Assembly (NCBI GenBank): GCA_014268975.2
Contig: CP077096.1
Coordinates: 4,563,501 to 4,627,500, forward strand
DNA: 64,000 nt
DNA from: Pseudomonas wayambapalatensis
GTDB taxonomy: Bacteria; Pseudomonadota; Gammaproteobacteria; Pseudomonadales; Pseudomonadaceae
Reading direction: 5' to 3'
Shown: positions 47,233-57,714 of the stretch, piece by piece
How positions within the stretch are numbered: the first letter of the stretch is position 1
How the letters are laid out: each line of letters starts with the position of its first letter
Notes under the pieces: generated by a model
Told to the model about the DNA's origin: nothing
Seen by the model: only the letters and a program-made list of their open reading frames with translations
Database searches by the model: none
Position numbers and translations under genes: made by a program

Positions 47233-47394
47233 ACGTGCAGGCACCTCGTTTTGCGCAATCAAGCTGCCAGCACCGCTGGCAATGAAGGGCGAATACGATA
47301 CACCTGCAATTGAGAAAGATTAAGTGAACTGTTGTCGCGCTGCTGCACCAGGCCCGCTTCAGCGGTATCGAGATGGTCTATTGCGCGCTGTCCT

Positions 47395-48572
47395 TCAAGG
47401 GCTGGGTGGCCTATCGTGGCTGACACGCGGGAACGCGAGGGTGAAACAGGTCGAACCCTCGCTGCTTTCGGCCCAGCAGTGCCCCTGGTGCAATTGCATG
47501 ATCGACCGCACGATCGACAGGCCCAGCCCACTGGACTGTGACGAATGCTGGCGCGAGGCATCGACCCTGTAGAAACGTTCGAACACGCTTTCAAGGTGCT
47601 CAGGAGCAATTGCCTGCCCACGGTTACGCACCTGGATCAACACCTCATCGCCCTGCTCACCGGCGGTCACCTCGATGACACTGCCCTGCTCGGCAAAGCG
47701 CACCGCATTGGCCAGCAGGTTGGCCAGTGCCCGGCGCAGCAACGCGGCGTCGGCCCACACCGTGCCCTCGCCATGCCACGCCAGCCGCACATCACGCTCG
47801 CAGGCAAGGTCTTCGAAGTAGTCGCACAGACGCCCCAACTCCTGGGCCAATTCCAGCCCGGTGCGATCGATGGGGTGGTCGGCATGTTCGGCGCGGACCA
47901 GGAACAGCATGTTGTCGATCATCCGCGACAGCCGTTGCAACTCTTCGAAGTGCGAGCCCAGCAGGTGCTGGTAGTAATGCGGTTCACGCACCTGACCAAG
48001 GCCGACCTCAGTCTGGCCCAGCAGGTTGTTGATGGGTGTACGCAGGTCGTGGGCCATGTCGGCACTGACCTGCTTGAGCTGCTCGAAACCGCGTTCGAGC
48101 CGCGCCAGCATGGCATTGAACTGCTCGATCAGGGCATCCAGCTCGGCGGGTGCATCGTCGCGCTGCAGCCGCTGCGACAAGGTGCCGACGCCAATGGTTG
48201 CCGTCTGGCGCGCCAACCGGCGCAGTGGCGACATGCCGCGGCGGGCAGAGGCGTGACCTGCGGCACTTCGCGGCGCCCTGGGTTGACCTCCAGCAGTGGC
48301 GCCCCGGCGACCGGCCGGATAACCAGCAAGGATTCGGTATTGCCCAGCATGTTGGCAAACAGCTGCGGCTTGTCACGCACCAGTTCTCGGGCATCCATGT
48401 CACGCAGCAAGGTACGGATCTGCTCGACGCGGGTCAGCAGCGCGCCGTCGTCACGCAGCGCCAGTTGTTGCCCGAGTGCGACATACAGTGCGCCGCCCAG
48501 CAGAGCCAGGGCGACGAAGGAAAAGGTTGCCAGCAATACCGCCAGGCGCACGGTCAGCGACAGGCGCCTCAT
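47395..48572 (-). pseudogene. Decayed heavy-metal sensor histidine kinase (CopS/IrlS-like)
   Basis: The N-terminal part runs in one frame from MRRLSLTVRLAVLLATFSFVA (48572) through the periplasmic start (EVPQVTPLPA). At about 48236-48250 the frame changes. The kinase part continues RRGMSPLRRLARQTATIG, with the H box DMAHDLRTPINNLLG, N box NLLANAVRFA and a G-rich ATP site (SSGLGLSIVRS). The rest of the periplasmic domain and the second membrane helix are missing, so this is a deletion plus frameshift, not a single-base error. The cytoplasmic fragment alone could still start at the Met near 48234, but would not be anchored. Confidence 0.88.
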
Positions 48573-48684
48573 GCCTCGAGCTCGCAGCGATAGCCAACGC
48601 CGTGCACGGTATGGATCAGGCGCACCGCAAAGGGTTCGTCGACTTTTTGAACTCCTTGCTGGTCAGGTCGATGCGAATGCCTGC
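48569..48684 (-). pseudogene. Remnant of an OmpR-family response regulator (CopR/IrlR-like)
   Basis: Only two pieces remain. RIDLTSKEF is the start of the winged-helix domain. In another frame comes KVDEPFAVRLIHTVHGVGYRCELEA, the end of the domain, whose TGA overlaps the kinase ATG (ATGA). The middle of the DNA-binding domain and the whole receiver domain are gone. The 5' piece runs straight into the hydrolase remnant. Confidence 0.85.
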
Positions 48685-49217
48685 GCGTTCGCAGCGGTGC
48701 TTGCCGAATCCAGGCGCAGGTCGCCGGCGAAGTCGTTGACGAAGGCATTTTCGCTGAGCATGCCGTAACCGTCCGCCGACCACTGCAGGCCAGTCCCAGC
48801 CGGCGCTGCCGGGAAGCGCTTGGTCAATGCAGGGTAGTCTTCGCCCGCTTCCGGGGCACGGGCGGCGATGTAGACCAGGCCTTTGACCTTTTCGGCATCA
48901 CCGGCCTGGCTGATGACCATGCCGCCGTAGGAGTGACCGACCAGGATCACCGGGCCGTCCTGCTGGGCGAGCGCCCGATTGACGGCCGCGACGTCGTCGT
49001 CGAGCGAGGTGGTCGGGTTCTGGACTGCGGTCACGTGCAGGCCTTTGGCTTGCAGCAACGGAATCACCTTGGACCAGCTGGACGCATCGGCGAACAGGCC
49101 ATGAACCAGCACGATGTTCTTCACTTCCTGCGGCGCGGTATCGGCGGCCCAGGTAGAGGTGGCGCCGAAAGCAGCGCCGGCGAGTGACAGGGCAAGGACG
49201 AGCGAGCGGAGTTTCAT
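48663..49217 (-). pseudogene. C-terminally truncated secreted alpha/beta hydrolase
   Basis: The start at 49217 gives 184 residues: signal peptide MKLRSLVLALSLAGAAFG, NIVLVHGLFADASSW, the nucleophile elbow GHSYGG and VYIAARAPEAGEDYP. The family usually continues for about 70-80 more residues containing the catalytic His. Here the frame stops just after AQAFAST, where response-regulator sequence begins. The catalytic triad is therefore incomplete and the product probably inactive. Confidence 0.8.
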
Positions 49218-49334
49218 GGGTGTTCCTCTGGGTGCGTACGGGAGTGAGCTCACTGTACGAAGCCAGGGGAAACCGGGGCATGACCCGGTCATTACAAAAG
49301 AATGACGGAGCCGGGCATGCCTGTTCGGGCGTCA

Positions 49335-49457
49335 TCGCGGGACCAGCCCGCTCCCACAGAATGGACTGCCCCCAAGAAGTTGGACACCAATTCAACCTTT
49401 GGGGGCAGTTCAGAGGCACCATGATCTTGCGCCTGTGGGAGCGGGCTGGTCCCGCGA
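49335..49457. repeat. 24-bp perfect inverted REP pair around a small IS relic
   Basis: TCGCGGGACCAGCCCGCTCC... at 49335-49358 is exactly inverted at 49434-49457. The 75-bp centre contains the IS-end pair at 49362-49412. Confidence 0.85.
49362..49412. mobile_element. 51-bp relic made of two facing IS3-like termini
   Basis: TGGACTGCCCCCAAG at 49362 faces CTTTGGGGGCAGTTCA ending at 49412, near-perfect 15-bp inverted ends with only about 20 bp between. The following AAGTTGGACACC resembles the ends of IS150-group IS3 elements. It looks like an insertion sequence that lost its interior, or a tiny non-autonomous element. Confidence 0.5.
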
Positions 49458-49472
49458 TAGGGCCAGAACAGG

Positions 49473-49754
49473 CTACACAACTCCCACCAGCAGGTGCACA
49501 ACCCCACCCGCCAGCACCATGACCCCGGGCACCCCGGCCGCCTTCAGCGCGCCCTCGTCCAGCCGCGCCGGGTCCAGCAACTGCACGCGCACGCGGGTCA
49601 ACGCGACGCGCTGCTGCGACTTGAGATTCCCCGCCCCGCCCAGTGCCGCCAGCACGTCTGGCAACAGCTCACCGACCGCCGCCGGCGCGGGCTCCTCGGC
49701 AATCAGGTCCGGCGTCAGCGCCTTCCAGAATGCCCGCTGCAATTTCTCGAACAT
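49473..49754 (-). CDS. Stand-alone PTS EIIB-like protein lacking the phosphocysteine
   Basis: 93 residues, starting MFEKLQRAFWKALTPDLIAE. Residues 30-90 follow the glucose-type EIIB fold (LLPDVLAALGGAGNLKSQQRVALTRVRVQLLDPARLDEGALKAAG, split here by family pattern). The conserved Cys before TRxR is Ala51. The working EIIB of this locus is in TreB (Cys28). The gene lies 2 bp after the EIIA-HPr-EI gene. It cannot carry phosphate on Cys; a regulatory or vestigial role is inferred. Confidence 0.75.
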   Translation of the reverse strand: MFEKLQRAFWKALTPDLIAEEPAPAAVGELLPDVLAALGGAGNLKSQQRVALTRVRVQLLDPARLDEGALKAAGVPGVMVLAGGVVHLLVGVV

Positions 49755-49756
49755 GC

Positions 49757-52288
49757 TCAGCCCTCCACGGCCAATGAGGTTTCGACGTCACGTGCCTGAT
49801 AGCCGCGCAGGGCTTCGCGCACCTGATCGGCCTCCTCCAGCCCCAGCACCTGACGCGCCAGTTGCTGGCAATCCTGCAGGTCCATCTCGCGTACCCGGGC
49901 CTTGATGGTCGGAATCAGCGGCACGCTGACTGACAGTTCGTCCACCCCCAGCCCCAGCAGCACCGGCACCGCCAGCGACTCCGACGCCAGCGCGCCACAC
50001 ACCCCGACCCACTTGCCATGGGCATGGGCCGCCTTGACCGTGGTGCCGATCAGGCGCAGCACCGCCGGGTGGAAACTGTCGGCCTGGCCGGCCAGGCGCG
50101 GATGGTCGCGGTCCATGGCCAGGGTGTACTGGGTCAGGTCATTGGTGCCGATGGAGAAGAAATCCACCTCAGGCGCAAACACATCGGCCATCAGCGCCGC
50201 TGACGGCACCTCGATCATGATTCCCAGCTTGGGCAGGTTCGCCAGGCCGAGGGCATGCGCTTCCTCCTGCAGGATCTTGCGGGCCTGGCGCAACTCCGAG
50301 AGCAGGCTGACCATCGGCAGCATGATGTGCAGGCGAGCCTGGCCTGCACTGGCGAGGATGGCGCGAAACTGCTCGCGCAACAGTTGCGGGCGCTCCAGAC
50401 ACAGGCGGATACCGCGCAGACCGAGGAAGGGATTCTGTTCGGCCGCCATCGGCACATAGGCCAGCGGCTTGTCGCCGCCGACATCCAGGGTGCGCACCAC
50501 CAGGTTGCGCTCCGGGCCCAATGCCTGGGCGATCGCGCTGTAGGTATCGGCCTGCTCCTGCGGGCTGGGCGCACGGTTGCGGTCCAGGTAGAGAAACTCC
50601 GAACGCAGCAGGCCGACGCCTTCGCCGCCCAGCTCCACCGATTGTTGTGTCTCCTGCTGCGAGGCGACGTTGGCCGTCACCTCGATCCGATGCCCATCAC
50701 GGGTGATCGCAGGCGCCTGTGCCTGCTGCAGGTCCTGGGCGCGCCGCAGGCCCTGTTGCTGGCGATCGATACGCTGACGCTCGATGGCCGCAGGATCCGG
50801 GCTCAAGTGCAGCTCACCCTTGTCGGCGTCGAGCAGCACCTGAGTCCCATCGGCCAGCGCCAGTACACTCGCTGGCACGCCACAGATCGCCGGCAGCCCC
50901 AGGGCCCGAGCGAGGATCGCCACATGGCTGGTCGCACCGCCGCCAACGGTGACGAAGCCCAGCACCTTGTCGGGGTCGAGGCTCGCGGTCTGCGATGGGG
51001 TCAACTGCTCGGCCACCAGGATCGCCTGCTCGGGCAGGGTCCAGGCGCTGTCCGTCACGCCGAGAATCAACTTCAACACCCGCTGCCCGACATCCGTAAG
51101 GTCGGCGGCACGCTCGGCGAGCAAGGCACTGCCCAGCCCCTGGAACAGCGCACCGGTTGCCTGCGTGGCGCGGTTCCAGGCGAACGCGGCGCTCTTGCCC
51201 TCGGCCAGCAGTTGATGGGCCTGCTCAAGCAGGGTCGGGTCTTCCAGCAGTTCCTGGTGGGCCTGGAAGATCTCGGCCTGGGCCGCGCTGCCCGCCTTGG
51301 CTTGCATCGCCTGCAGTGCAAGATCGGCCTCTTGCAGGGCGCGGTCGAGCGCGGCGCGTTCCAGCGCCTGTCCGACACCCGATTCGCTGATCGACAGCTC
51401 AGGCTCGACAACCTGGACCACATGCCCAAACGCCGAGCCGGGCGAGGCGCAGACGCCACGTAACAGGGTTTCCTGCTCGGGGTCCGCCACCACCTGCTGC
51501 TCCTCGCCAACAAGGTTCACCACCTCGCCACAACCTTCCAGCAACAGTGCGCTCAATGCGGCGAGCGCTGCTTCGGCGTCCTCGCCCGCCGCACTGACCT
51601 GCACGGCATCCCCCTGCGAGGTCTGCAGCGCCATGATCGCCACCAGCGACTTGGCATTGGCGCTCTCGACGCCCTTGTGCAGGCAGATGCTCGCCTTGAA
51701 ACCCTTGGCCGCCTGGGCCAGCACCGCCGCCGGACGCGCATGCAGGCCGTTGGCATTGGGCAGCATGAGTGGCCGGGTGAACAGTGCCTCACCCTCCTCC
51801 TCTTGCGCCTGCTGTTCACCCGCCTGCAGGGCCACACGCAACACCGGCTGCGCCTGTTGCACCAGGCTGCCGTCGTCGGCCAGCACGGTGAACGGCTCGC
51901 CACTGACCACCAGCATCAGCGTCAGCAAGCTGCGCGCATGCAGGGCGATATAGTCGGCATCGAACTCGATCAGTGGTTGCCCTGCCTCGACCCGCTGGCC
52001 TTCCACGACCAGGCGGGTGAAGCCCTTGCCCGCCAGGTTCACGGTGTCCAGGCCGACATGCAACAGTACCTGCACGCCCTGGTCATCGGTGATGCTGACG
52101 GCATGGCCGCTGTCCTGGATATTGCTGACCGTGCCGGCGAGCGGCGCACAGAGCACCGAGGAAGTCGGATCGAGGCACAGGCCATCGCCGACCAGGCGGC
52201 TGGAGAAGGCAGGATCGGGCACCTTGTCCAGGGCAAGCAGCACCCCGGACAGGGGAGCCAGCAGTTCCAGCGGTTGGGATGAGGTCAT
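49757..52288 (-). CDS. PTS EIIA(Glc)-HPr-Enzyme I fusion protein
   Basis: The start at 52288 (MTSSQPLELLAPLSGVLLAL) gives 843 residues. Order: EIIA, glucose type (about 5-150; His62 and His77 in LLHVGLDT); HPr (about 175-260; His183 in NGLHARPAA); Enzyme I (about 275-840; His455 in GGGATSHVAILAR, with LRTLDVGGDKPL-like and GTNDLTQYTLAMDRDHP segments). It passes phosphate from PEP to the sugar permease. It supplies every general PTS step plus the EIIA that TreB lacks, so the locus is self-contained. Confidence 0.93.
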   Translation of the reverse strand: MTSSQPLELLAPLSGVLLALDKVPDPAFSSRLVGDGLCLDPTSSVLCAPLAGTVSNIQDSGHAVSITDDQGVQVLLHVGLDTVNLAGKGFTRLVVEGQRVEAGQPLIEFDADYIALHARSLLTLMLVVSGEPFTVLADDGSLVQQAQPVLRVALQAGEQQAQEEEGEALFTRPLMLPNANGLHARPAAVLAQAAKGFKASICLHKGVESANAKSLVAIMALQTSQGDAVQVSAAGEDAEAALAALSALLLEGCGEVVNLVGEEQQVVADPEQETLLRGVCASPGSAFGHVVQVVEPELSISESGVGQALERAALDRALQEADLALQAMQAKAGSAAQAEIFQAHQELLEDPTLLEQAHQLLAEGKSAAFAWNRATQATGALFQGLGSALLAERAADLTDVGQRVLKLILGVTDSAWTLPEQAILVAEQLTPSQTASLDPDKVLGFVTVGGGATSHVAILARALGLPAICGVPASVLALADGTQVLLDADKGELHLSPDPAAIERQRIDRQQQGLRRAQDLQQAQAPAITRDGHRIEVTANVASQQETQQSVELGGEGVGLLRSEFLYLDRNRAPSPQEQADTYSAIAQALGPERNLVVRTLDVGGDKPLAYVPMAAEQNPFLGLRGIRLCLERPQLLREQFRAILASAGQARLHIMLPMVSLLSELRQARKILQEEAHALGLANLPKLGIMIEVPSAALMADVFAPEVDFFSIGTNDLTQYTLAMDRDHPRLAGQADSFHPAVLRLIGTTVKAAHAHGKWVGVCGALASESLAVPVLLGLGVDELSVSVPLIPTIKARVREMDLQDCQQLARQVLGLEEADQVREALRGYQARDVETSLAVEG

Positions 52289-52330
52289 GACGTCACCTGC
52301 TGTCGTGTTCTTGAAAGTCATCGGAGCGGT

Positions 52331-53620
<1,290 letters not shown>

Positions 53621-55267
53621 TCAGTCCTTCAGGTGCAGCACGAACGATTCGTAGGGCCGCAAAGCAATGCTGGCGGTACGCTGCGGGCAGTCGGGGTAAT
53701 TGCTGATCAGCACCCGCTGCTCGGTGTCATCGAGCATCAGCCCGTCCGGCAGGCGGACATGGCAGGGGGCGGCGTAGAAGTTGTTGAGCACCAGCAGGCG
53801 CTCGCCCTGGCCCTCGCGCAGGTAGGCCCAGACGTGCGGGTGGTCGTCCAGCAACAGGCGGTACACCCCGTCCTGGATCAGCGGCTCACGACGGCGCAGG
53901 GCGATCAGCGCGCGGTAGTGGTGCAGCACCGAGTCGGGATCGTCCAACTGCTGCTCGACGTTGATCTGCGCGGCATTGGCTGCAACACCGATCCATGGCT
54001 CGGCGCTGCTGAAACCGGCGTGCGCCCCGGCAGTCCACTGCATCGGCGTACGGCCGTTGTCGCGCGACTTCTGCATGATCGCCGCCATGCTGTCGGCTTG
54101 TGAAATCCCGGCATCGCGCTTGAGGCGGAAGATATTCAGCGTCTCGACATCGCGGTACTGGTCGATGTGCTCGAAGCCCGGATTGGTCATGCCCAGCTCT
54201 TCGCCCTGGTAGATGAAGGGCGTGCCCTGAAGGAAATGCAGCGCGTTGGCGAGCATCTTCGCCGACACCACGCGGTATTCGCCGTCGTGGCCGAAACGCG
54301 AGACCACCCGCGGCTGGTCGTGGTTGCACCAGAACAAGGCGTTCCAGCCGCCGCCGGCCTGCATGCCCACCTGCCAGTCGGAGAGGATCCGCTTTAGCTG
54401 CAGAAAGTCGAAGTCGGCCTTCACCCACTTCTGCAGGTTGGGATAGTCCACCTTCAGGTGATGGAAGTTGAAGGTCATCGACAACTCCTTCGACGCCGGG
54501 CTGGAATAACGCACGCAGTGCTCCAGGGTGGTCGAGGACATCTCGCCGACGTTGATCAGGTCGTGGCCTTCGAAGACTTCGCGGTGCATTTCCTGAAGGT
54601 AGTCGTGCACGTTCGGGCCGTCGGTATAGAAACGTCGGCCATCGCTGTGGTCTTCGGGGAAGTCGGCGGGCTTGGAGATCAGGTTGATCACATCCAGGCG
54701 GAAGCCGCCCACGCCCTTGTCGCGCCAGAAGCGCATCAGCTTGTACACCTCGGCGCGGACCTTGGGGTTGTCCCAGTTGAGGTCGGCCTGGGTGTGGTCG
54801 AACAGGTGCAGGTAGTACTGGCCGGTCTGCGCTTCGTATTCCCAGGCCGAACCGCCGAACTTGGATTCCCAGTTGTTCGGCTGGTCGCGCCAGATGTAGA
54901 AATCGCGGTAAGGGTTGTCGAGGCTGCTGCGTGCCTGCTGGAACCAGGCGTGCTCGATCGAGGTGTGGTTGACCACGATGTCGAGCATCAGCTTGATGCC
55001 GCGCTTGCCGGCCTCGCGGATCAGCAGGTCGCAATCGTCCATGCTGCCGTAGCTGGGGTCGATGGCGTAGTAGTCGCTGATGTCATAGCCGTTGTCGCGC
55101 TGGGGCGAGCGCAGGAAGGGTGTCAGCCACAGGCACTCGACCCCCAGCCACTGCAGGTAGTCGAGCTTGTCGACCACGCCAAGCAGGTCACCGGTGGCGT
55201 TACCCCCATGGCTGTGGAAGCTTTTCGGGTAGATCTGGTAGATCACCTGGTGTTGCCAGTCTTGCAT
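53621..55267 (-). CDS. treC: Trehalose-6-phosphate hydrolase (alpha,alpha-phosphotrehalase)
   Basis: 548 residues of the GH13 family. Catalytic segments: DIVVNHTSIEHAWF, GGFRLDVINLISKP (nucleophile Asp), LINVGEMSSTTLEH (acid/base Glu) and WCNHDQPRVVSRFG. TreC splits trehalose-6-P into glucose and glucose-6-P. It lies 28 bp after treB on the same strand. A related oligo-1,6-glucosidase identity is possible but unlikely next to a PTS permease. Confidence 0.93.
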   Translation of the reverse strand: MQDWQHQVIYQIYPKSFHSHGGNATGDLLGVVDKLDYLQWLGVECLWLTPFLRSPQRDNGYDISDYYAIDPSYGSMDDCDLLIREAGKRGIKLMLDIVVNHTSIEHAWFQQARSSLDNPYRDFYIWRDQPNNWESKFGGSAWEYEAQTGQYYLHLFDHTQADLNWDNPKVRAEVYKLMRFWRDKGVGGFRLDVINLISKPADFPEDHSDGRRFYTDGPNVHDYLQEMHREVFEGHDLINVGEMSSTTLEHCVRYSSPASKELSMTFNFHHLKVDYPNLQKWVKADFDFLQLKRILSDWQVGMQAGGGWNALFWCNHDQPRVVSRFGHDGEYRVVSAKMLANALHFLQGTPFIYQGEELGMTNPGFEHIDQYRDVETLNIFRLKRDAGISQADSMAAIMQKSRDNGRTPMQWTAGAHAGFSSAEPWIGVAANAAQINVEQQLDDPDSVLHHYRALIALRRREPLIQDGVYRLLLDDHPHVWAYLREGQGERLLVLNNFYAAPCHVRLPDGLMLDDTEQRVLISNYPDCPQRTASIALRPYESFVLHLKD

Positions 55268-55295
55268 GGTGGATTCCTCGACGACGGTTGCAGGG

Positions 55296-56738
55296 TCAGG
55301 CGACGCGATAGCCTGGGCGGACGATCTTCACGCTCAGCGCGCAGGTCAGGACGAAGGGCACGACAATGGCCACGAACATGCCGAGGACGAAGATCGGGAT
55401 GTACTGCGGAATGATCGAGATGAAGCCCGGCAACCCGCCCACCCCAATGGCCGAGGCCTGCACCTTGTTCAGCGACAGCACGATGCTGCCCAGGGCCGAG
55501 CCCAGCAGGGCGGCGTAGAAGGGAAACTTGAAGCGCAGGTTGACGCCGAACATGGCAGGCTCGGTGATGCCGAAATAGGCCGAGATCGCCGAGGTCGAGG
55601 CCATGCTCTTGTCCCGTGCGTTGCGGCTCATGTAGAACACCCCGAGCGCAGCGCTGCCCTGGGCCAGGTTGGACATGACGATCATCGGCCAGATGAAGGT
55701 GCCACCCTGGGTCGAGATCAGTTGCAGGTCCACGGCCAGGAACATGTGGTGCATCCCGGTGATCACCAGTGGCGCATAGAGCATGCCGAAGATTGCCCCA
55801 CCGACCATGGGCGCCAGGTCGAACAAGGTCACCACGCCCTCGGTGATGAGGATGCCCAGGTGGCGGGTGACCGGGCCGATGATCGCCAGCGCCAGCACGC
55901 CGGTGACGACGATGGTAGTGATCGGCACCACCAGCAGCTGGATGGCATTCGGTACCCGGGCGCGCAGCCATTTCTCGATCACGCTCATTACGTAGGCGGC
56001 CATCAGAATCGGCAGGATCTGCCCTTGGTAGCCGACCTTCTCGATCTGGAACCAACCGAAAATATCGAAGTACGGCAGGCTCTGGCCGTCGAGACCGGCG
56101 ACGGCCTTGCCGTAGTTCCAGGCGTTGAGCAAATCGGGGTGCACCAGCATCAGGCCCAGCACGATGCCGAGGATCTCGCTGCCGCCGAAGCGCTTGGCCG
56201 CCGACCAGCCAACCAGCGCCGGGAGGAACACGAACGAGGTGTTGGCCATCAGGTTGATCAGGCTCCACAGCCCGTCGAGATTGGGGTACGCCTCCAGCAG
56301 CGTCTTGCCCTCGATGAACATGCCCTTGGCGCCCATCAGGTTGTTCACGCCCATCAGCAGGCCGGCAATGATCAGCGCCGGCAGGATCGGCATGAACACA
56401 TCGGAGAACACCCGAACCAGGCGTTGCATGGCGTTGGCCTTGTCGCCACCGGTTTTCTTCACGTCGGCGATGGTCGAGGCCGCCATCCCGGTTTCCTGGC
56501 GCAGCGCGGCATAGACCCGCTCCACTTCGCCAGGGCCGATGACGATCTGGAACAGCCCGCCAGTGAAGAACGAGCCCTTGACCAGGTCGATGCGGGCGAG
56601 CGCGGCGCGGTCGACCTGGGCCGTGTCCTTCACCGCCAGACGCAGGCGGGTTACGCAATGGGCAGCTTGTTCGAGGTTGTCGCGGCCCCCGAGGCTCTCG
56701 AGAAGGTCGCGGGCAATCTGCGGGTAATCGTGGCTCAT
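55296..56738 (-). CDS. treB: PTS trehalose-specific EIIBC permease
   Basis: The start at 56738 (MSHDYPQIARDLLESLGGRD) gives 480 residues. EIIB (1-90) has the phosphocysteine in HCVTRLRL (Cys28). EIIC (about 105-470) has eight to ten membrane segments, with GAIFGMLYAPLVITGMHHMF and AISAYFGITEPAMFGVNLR. There is no EIIA; it is supplied by the EIIA-HPr-EI protein. It takes up trehalose as trehalose-6-P, the TreC substrate. Confidence 0.94.
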   Translation of the reverse strand: MSHDYPQIARDLLESLGGRDNLEQAAHCVTRLRLAVKDTAQVDRAALARIDLVKGSFFTGGLFQIVIGPGEVERVYAALRQETGMAASTIADVKKTGGDKANAMQRLVRVFSDVFMPILPALIIAGLLMGVNNLMGAKGMFIEGKTLLEAYPNLDGLWSLINLMANTSFVFLPALVGWSAAKRFGGSEILGIVLGLMLVHPDLLNAWNYGKAVAGLDGQSLPYFDIFGWFQIEKVGYQGQILPILMAAYVMSVIEKWLRARVPNAIQLLVVPITTIVVTGVLALAIIGPVTRHLGILITEGVVTLFDLAPMVGGAIFGMLYAPLVITGMHHMFLAVDLQLISTQGGTFIWPMIVMSNLAQGSAALGVFYMSRNARDKSMASTSAISAYFGITEPAMFGVNLRFKFPFYAALLGSALGSIVLSLNKVQASAIGVGGLPGFISIIPQYIPIFVLGMFVAIVVPFVLTCALSVKIVRPGYRVA

Positions 56739-56805
56739 GCTTGTTCTTCCATTCTTGGAATTCTTGTTATGCAGAGTTCTGTGGCAGCACGCCGAGAGCA
56801 AAAGT

Positions 56806-56847
56806 ACTCGTACAGACGAGTTAAAGCAACAACTCGTCTGTACGAGT
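56806..56847. promoter_or_regulatory. Paired palindromic operator in the treB/treR gap (probable TreR sites)
   Basis: ACTCGTACAGACGAGTT at 56806-56822 is repeated as its exact reverse complement at 56831-56847, 8 bp apart. Each copy is itself a palindrome with ACTCGT/ACGAGT arms. The site lies 69 bp before treB and about 110 bp before treR, as expected for a GntR/HutC-type repressor controlling both. Confidence 0.85.
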
Positions 56848-56957
56848 TGTAAAATGTCATTTTCAACCGGGCACAACGACACCTCGGCCATGGACAAAAC
56901 GCCCCCGGCCCCCTTAAGGTTCCTGGCTTGAACGCGGACGCGGCACAGAGCCATCTC

Positions 56958-57662
56958 ATGAGCAAATACAACCAGATCTACAGCGATCTGCTTGCCAGCA
57001 TCACCACCGAACGCCTTGAGCGCGGCACCCGCCTGCCCTCGGAAACCGAGTTGATGGACGCCTATCAGGCCAGCCGCGGCACCGTCCGCCGGGCCATCGA
57101 GCAACTGCAGGAGCGCGGCTTCGCGCAGAAGATCCACGGCAAGGGCACGTTCGTGCTCTCACCCAACCCGATCGAGTTCCAGCTCGGCGGCATCGTCAGT
57201 TTTCACGAGACGCACCTGGACCTGGGCGACGATGTCGGCACCGAAGTGGTCGAGTTCAGCCAGTTCCCGCTCGAGGGCGCCCTGCTGCAGCACATCGAAG
57301 CCGAACCCGGCAGCCTCATCACTCGTATCAAGCGGGTGCGGCGCATTGATGGCAAACGTGTGATCCTGGACATCAACCATTTCGTCGCCGACCTGATCCC
57401 GGGGCTGGACCAGGCGATTGCCGGGCAGTCGATCTACGCCTACATCGAGCAGACCCTGCAACTGCAGATCAGCTACGCCCGCCGCACCATCGAGGCGCAG
57501 CCGCGCAGCAAGGACGACAAGGCCCTGCTCGACCTGGACGGGCAGAGTCATGTGATCGTCGTGAGTAACCAGACGTTCCTGCAGGATGGGCGGCAATTCG
57601 AGTACACCGAGTCGCGGCATACGCTGGACAAGTTCTACTTTTCGGATATTGCGCGGCGGTAG
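56958..57662 (+). CDS. treR: Trehalose operon repressor TreR (GntR/HutC subfamily)
   Basis: The ATG at 56958 (MSKYNQIYSDLLASITTERL) gives 234 residues. N-terminal winged helix (LPSETELMDAYQASRGTVRRAIEQL) and C-terminal UTRA effector domain (LITRIKRVRRIDGKRVILDINHFV). The expected effector is trehalose-6-P. It is divergent from treB across the palindromic operators. Confidence 0.92.
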   Translation: MSKYNQIYSDLLASITTERLERGTRLPSETELMDAYQASRGTVRRAIEQLQERGFAQKIHGKGTFVLSPNPIEFQLGGIVSFHETHLDLGDDVGTEVVEFSQFPLEGALLQHIEAEPGSLITRIKRVRRIDGKRVILDINHFVADLIPGLDQAIAGQSIYAYIEQTLQLQISYARRTIEAQPRSKDDKALLDLDGQSHVIVVSNQTFLQDGRQFEYTESRHTLDKFYFSDIARR

Positions 57663-57714
57663 GCCATCATGGCTGAATGGGTCTTGCCAACCCCTGATCG
57701 CCGAGAGAAATGGA

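Noticed and set aside
47395-48234. A normal, intact histidine kinase starting at 48234
   Set aside because: The frame starts inside the HAMP-like region; the N-terminal half lies upstream in another frame, so this is the 3' piece of a broken gene.
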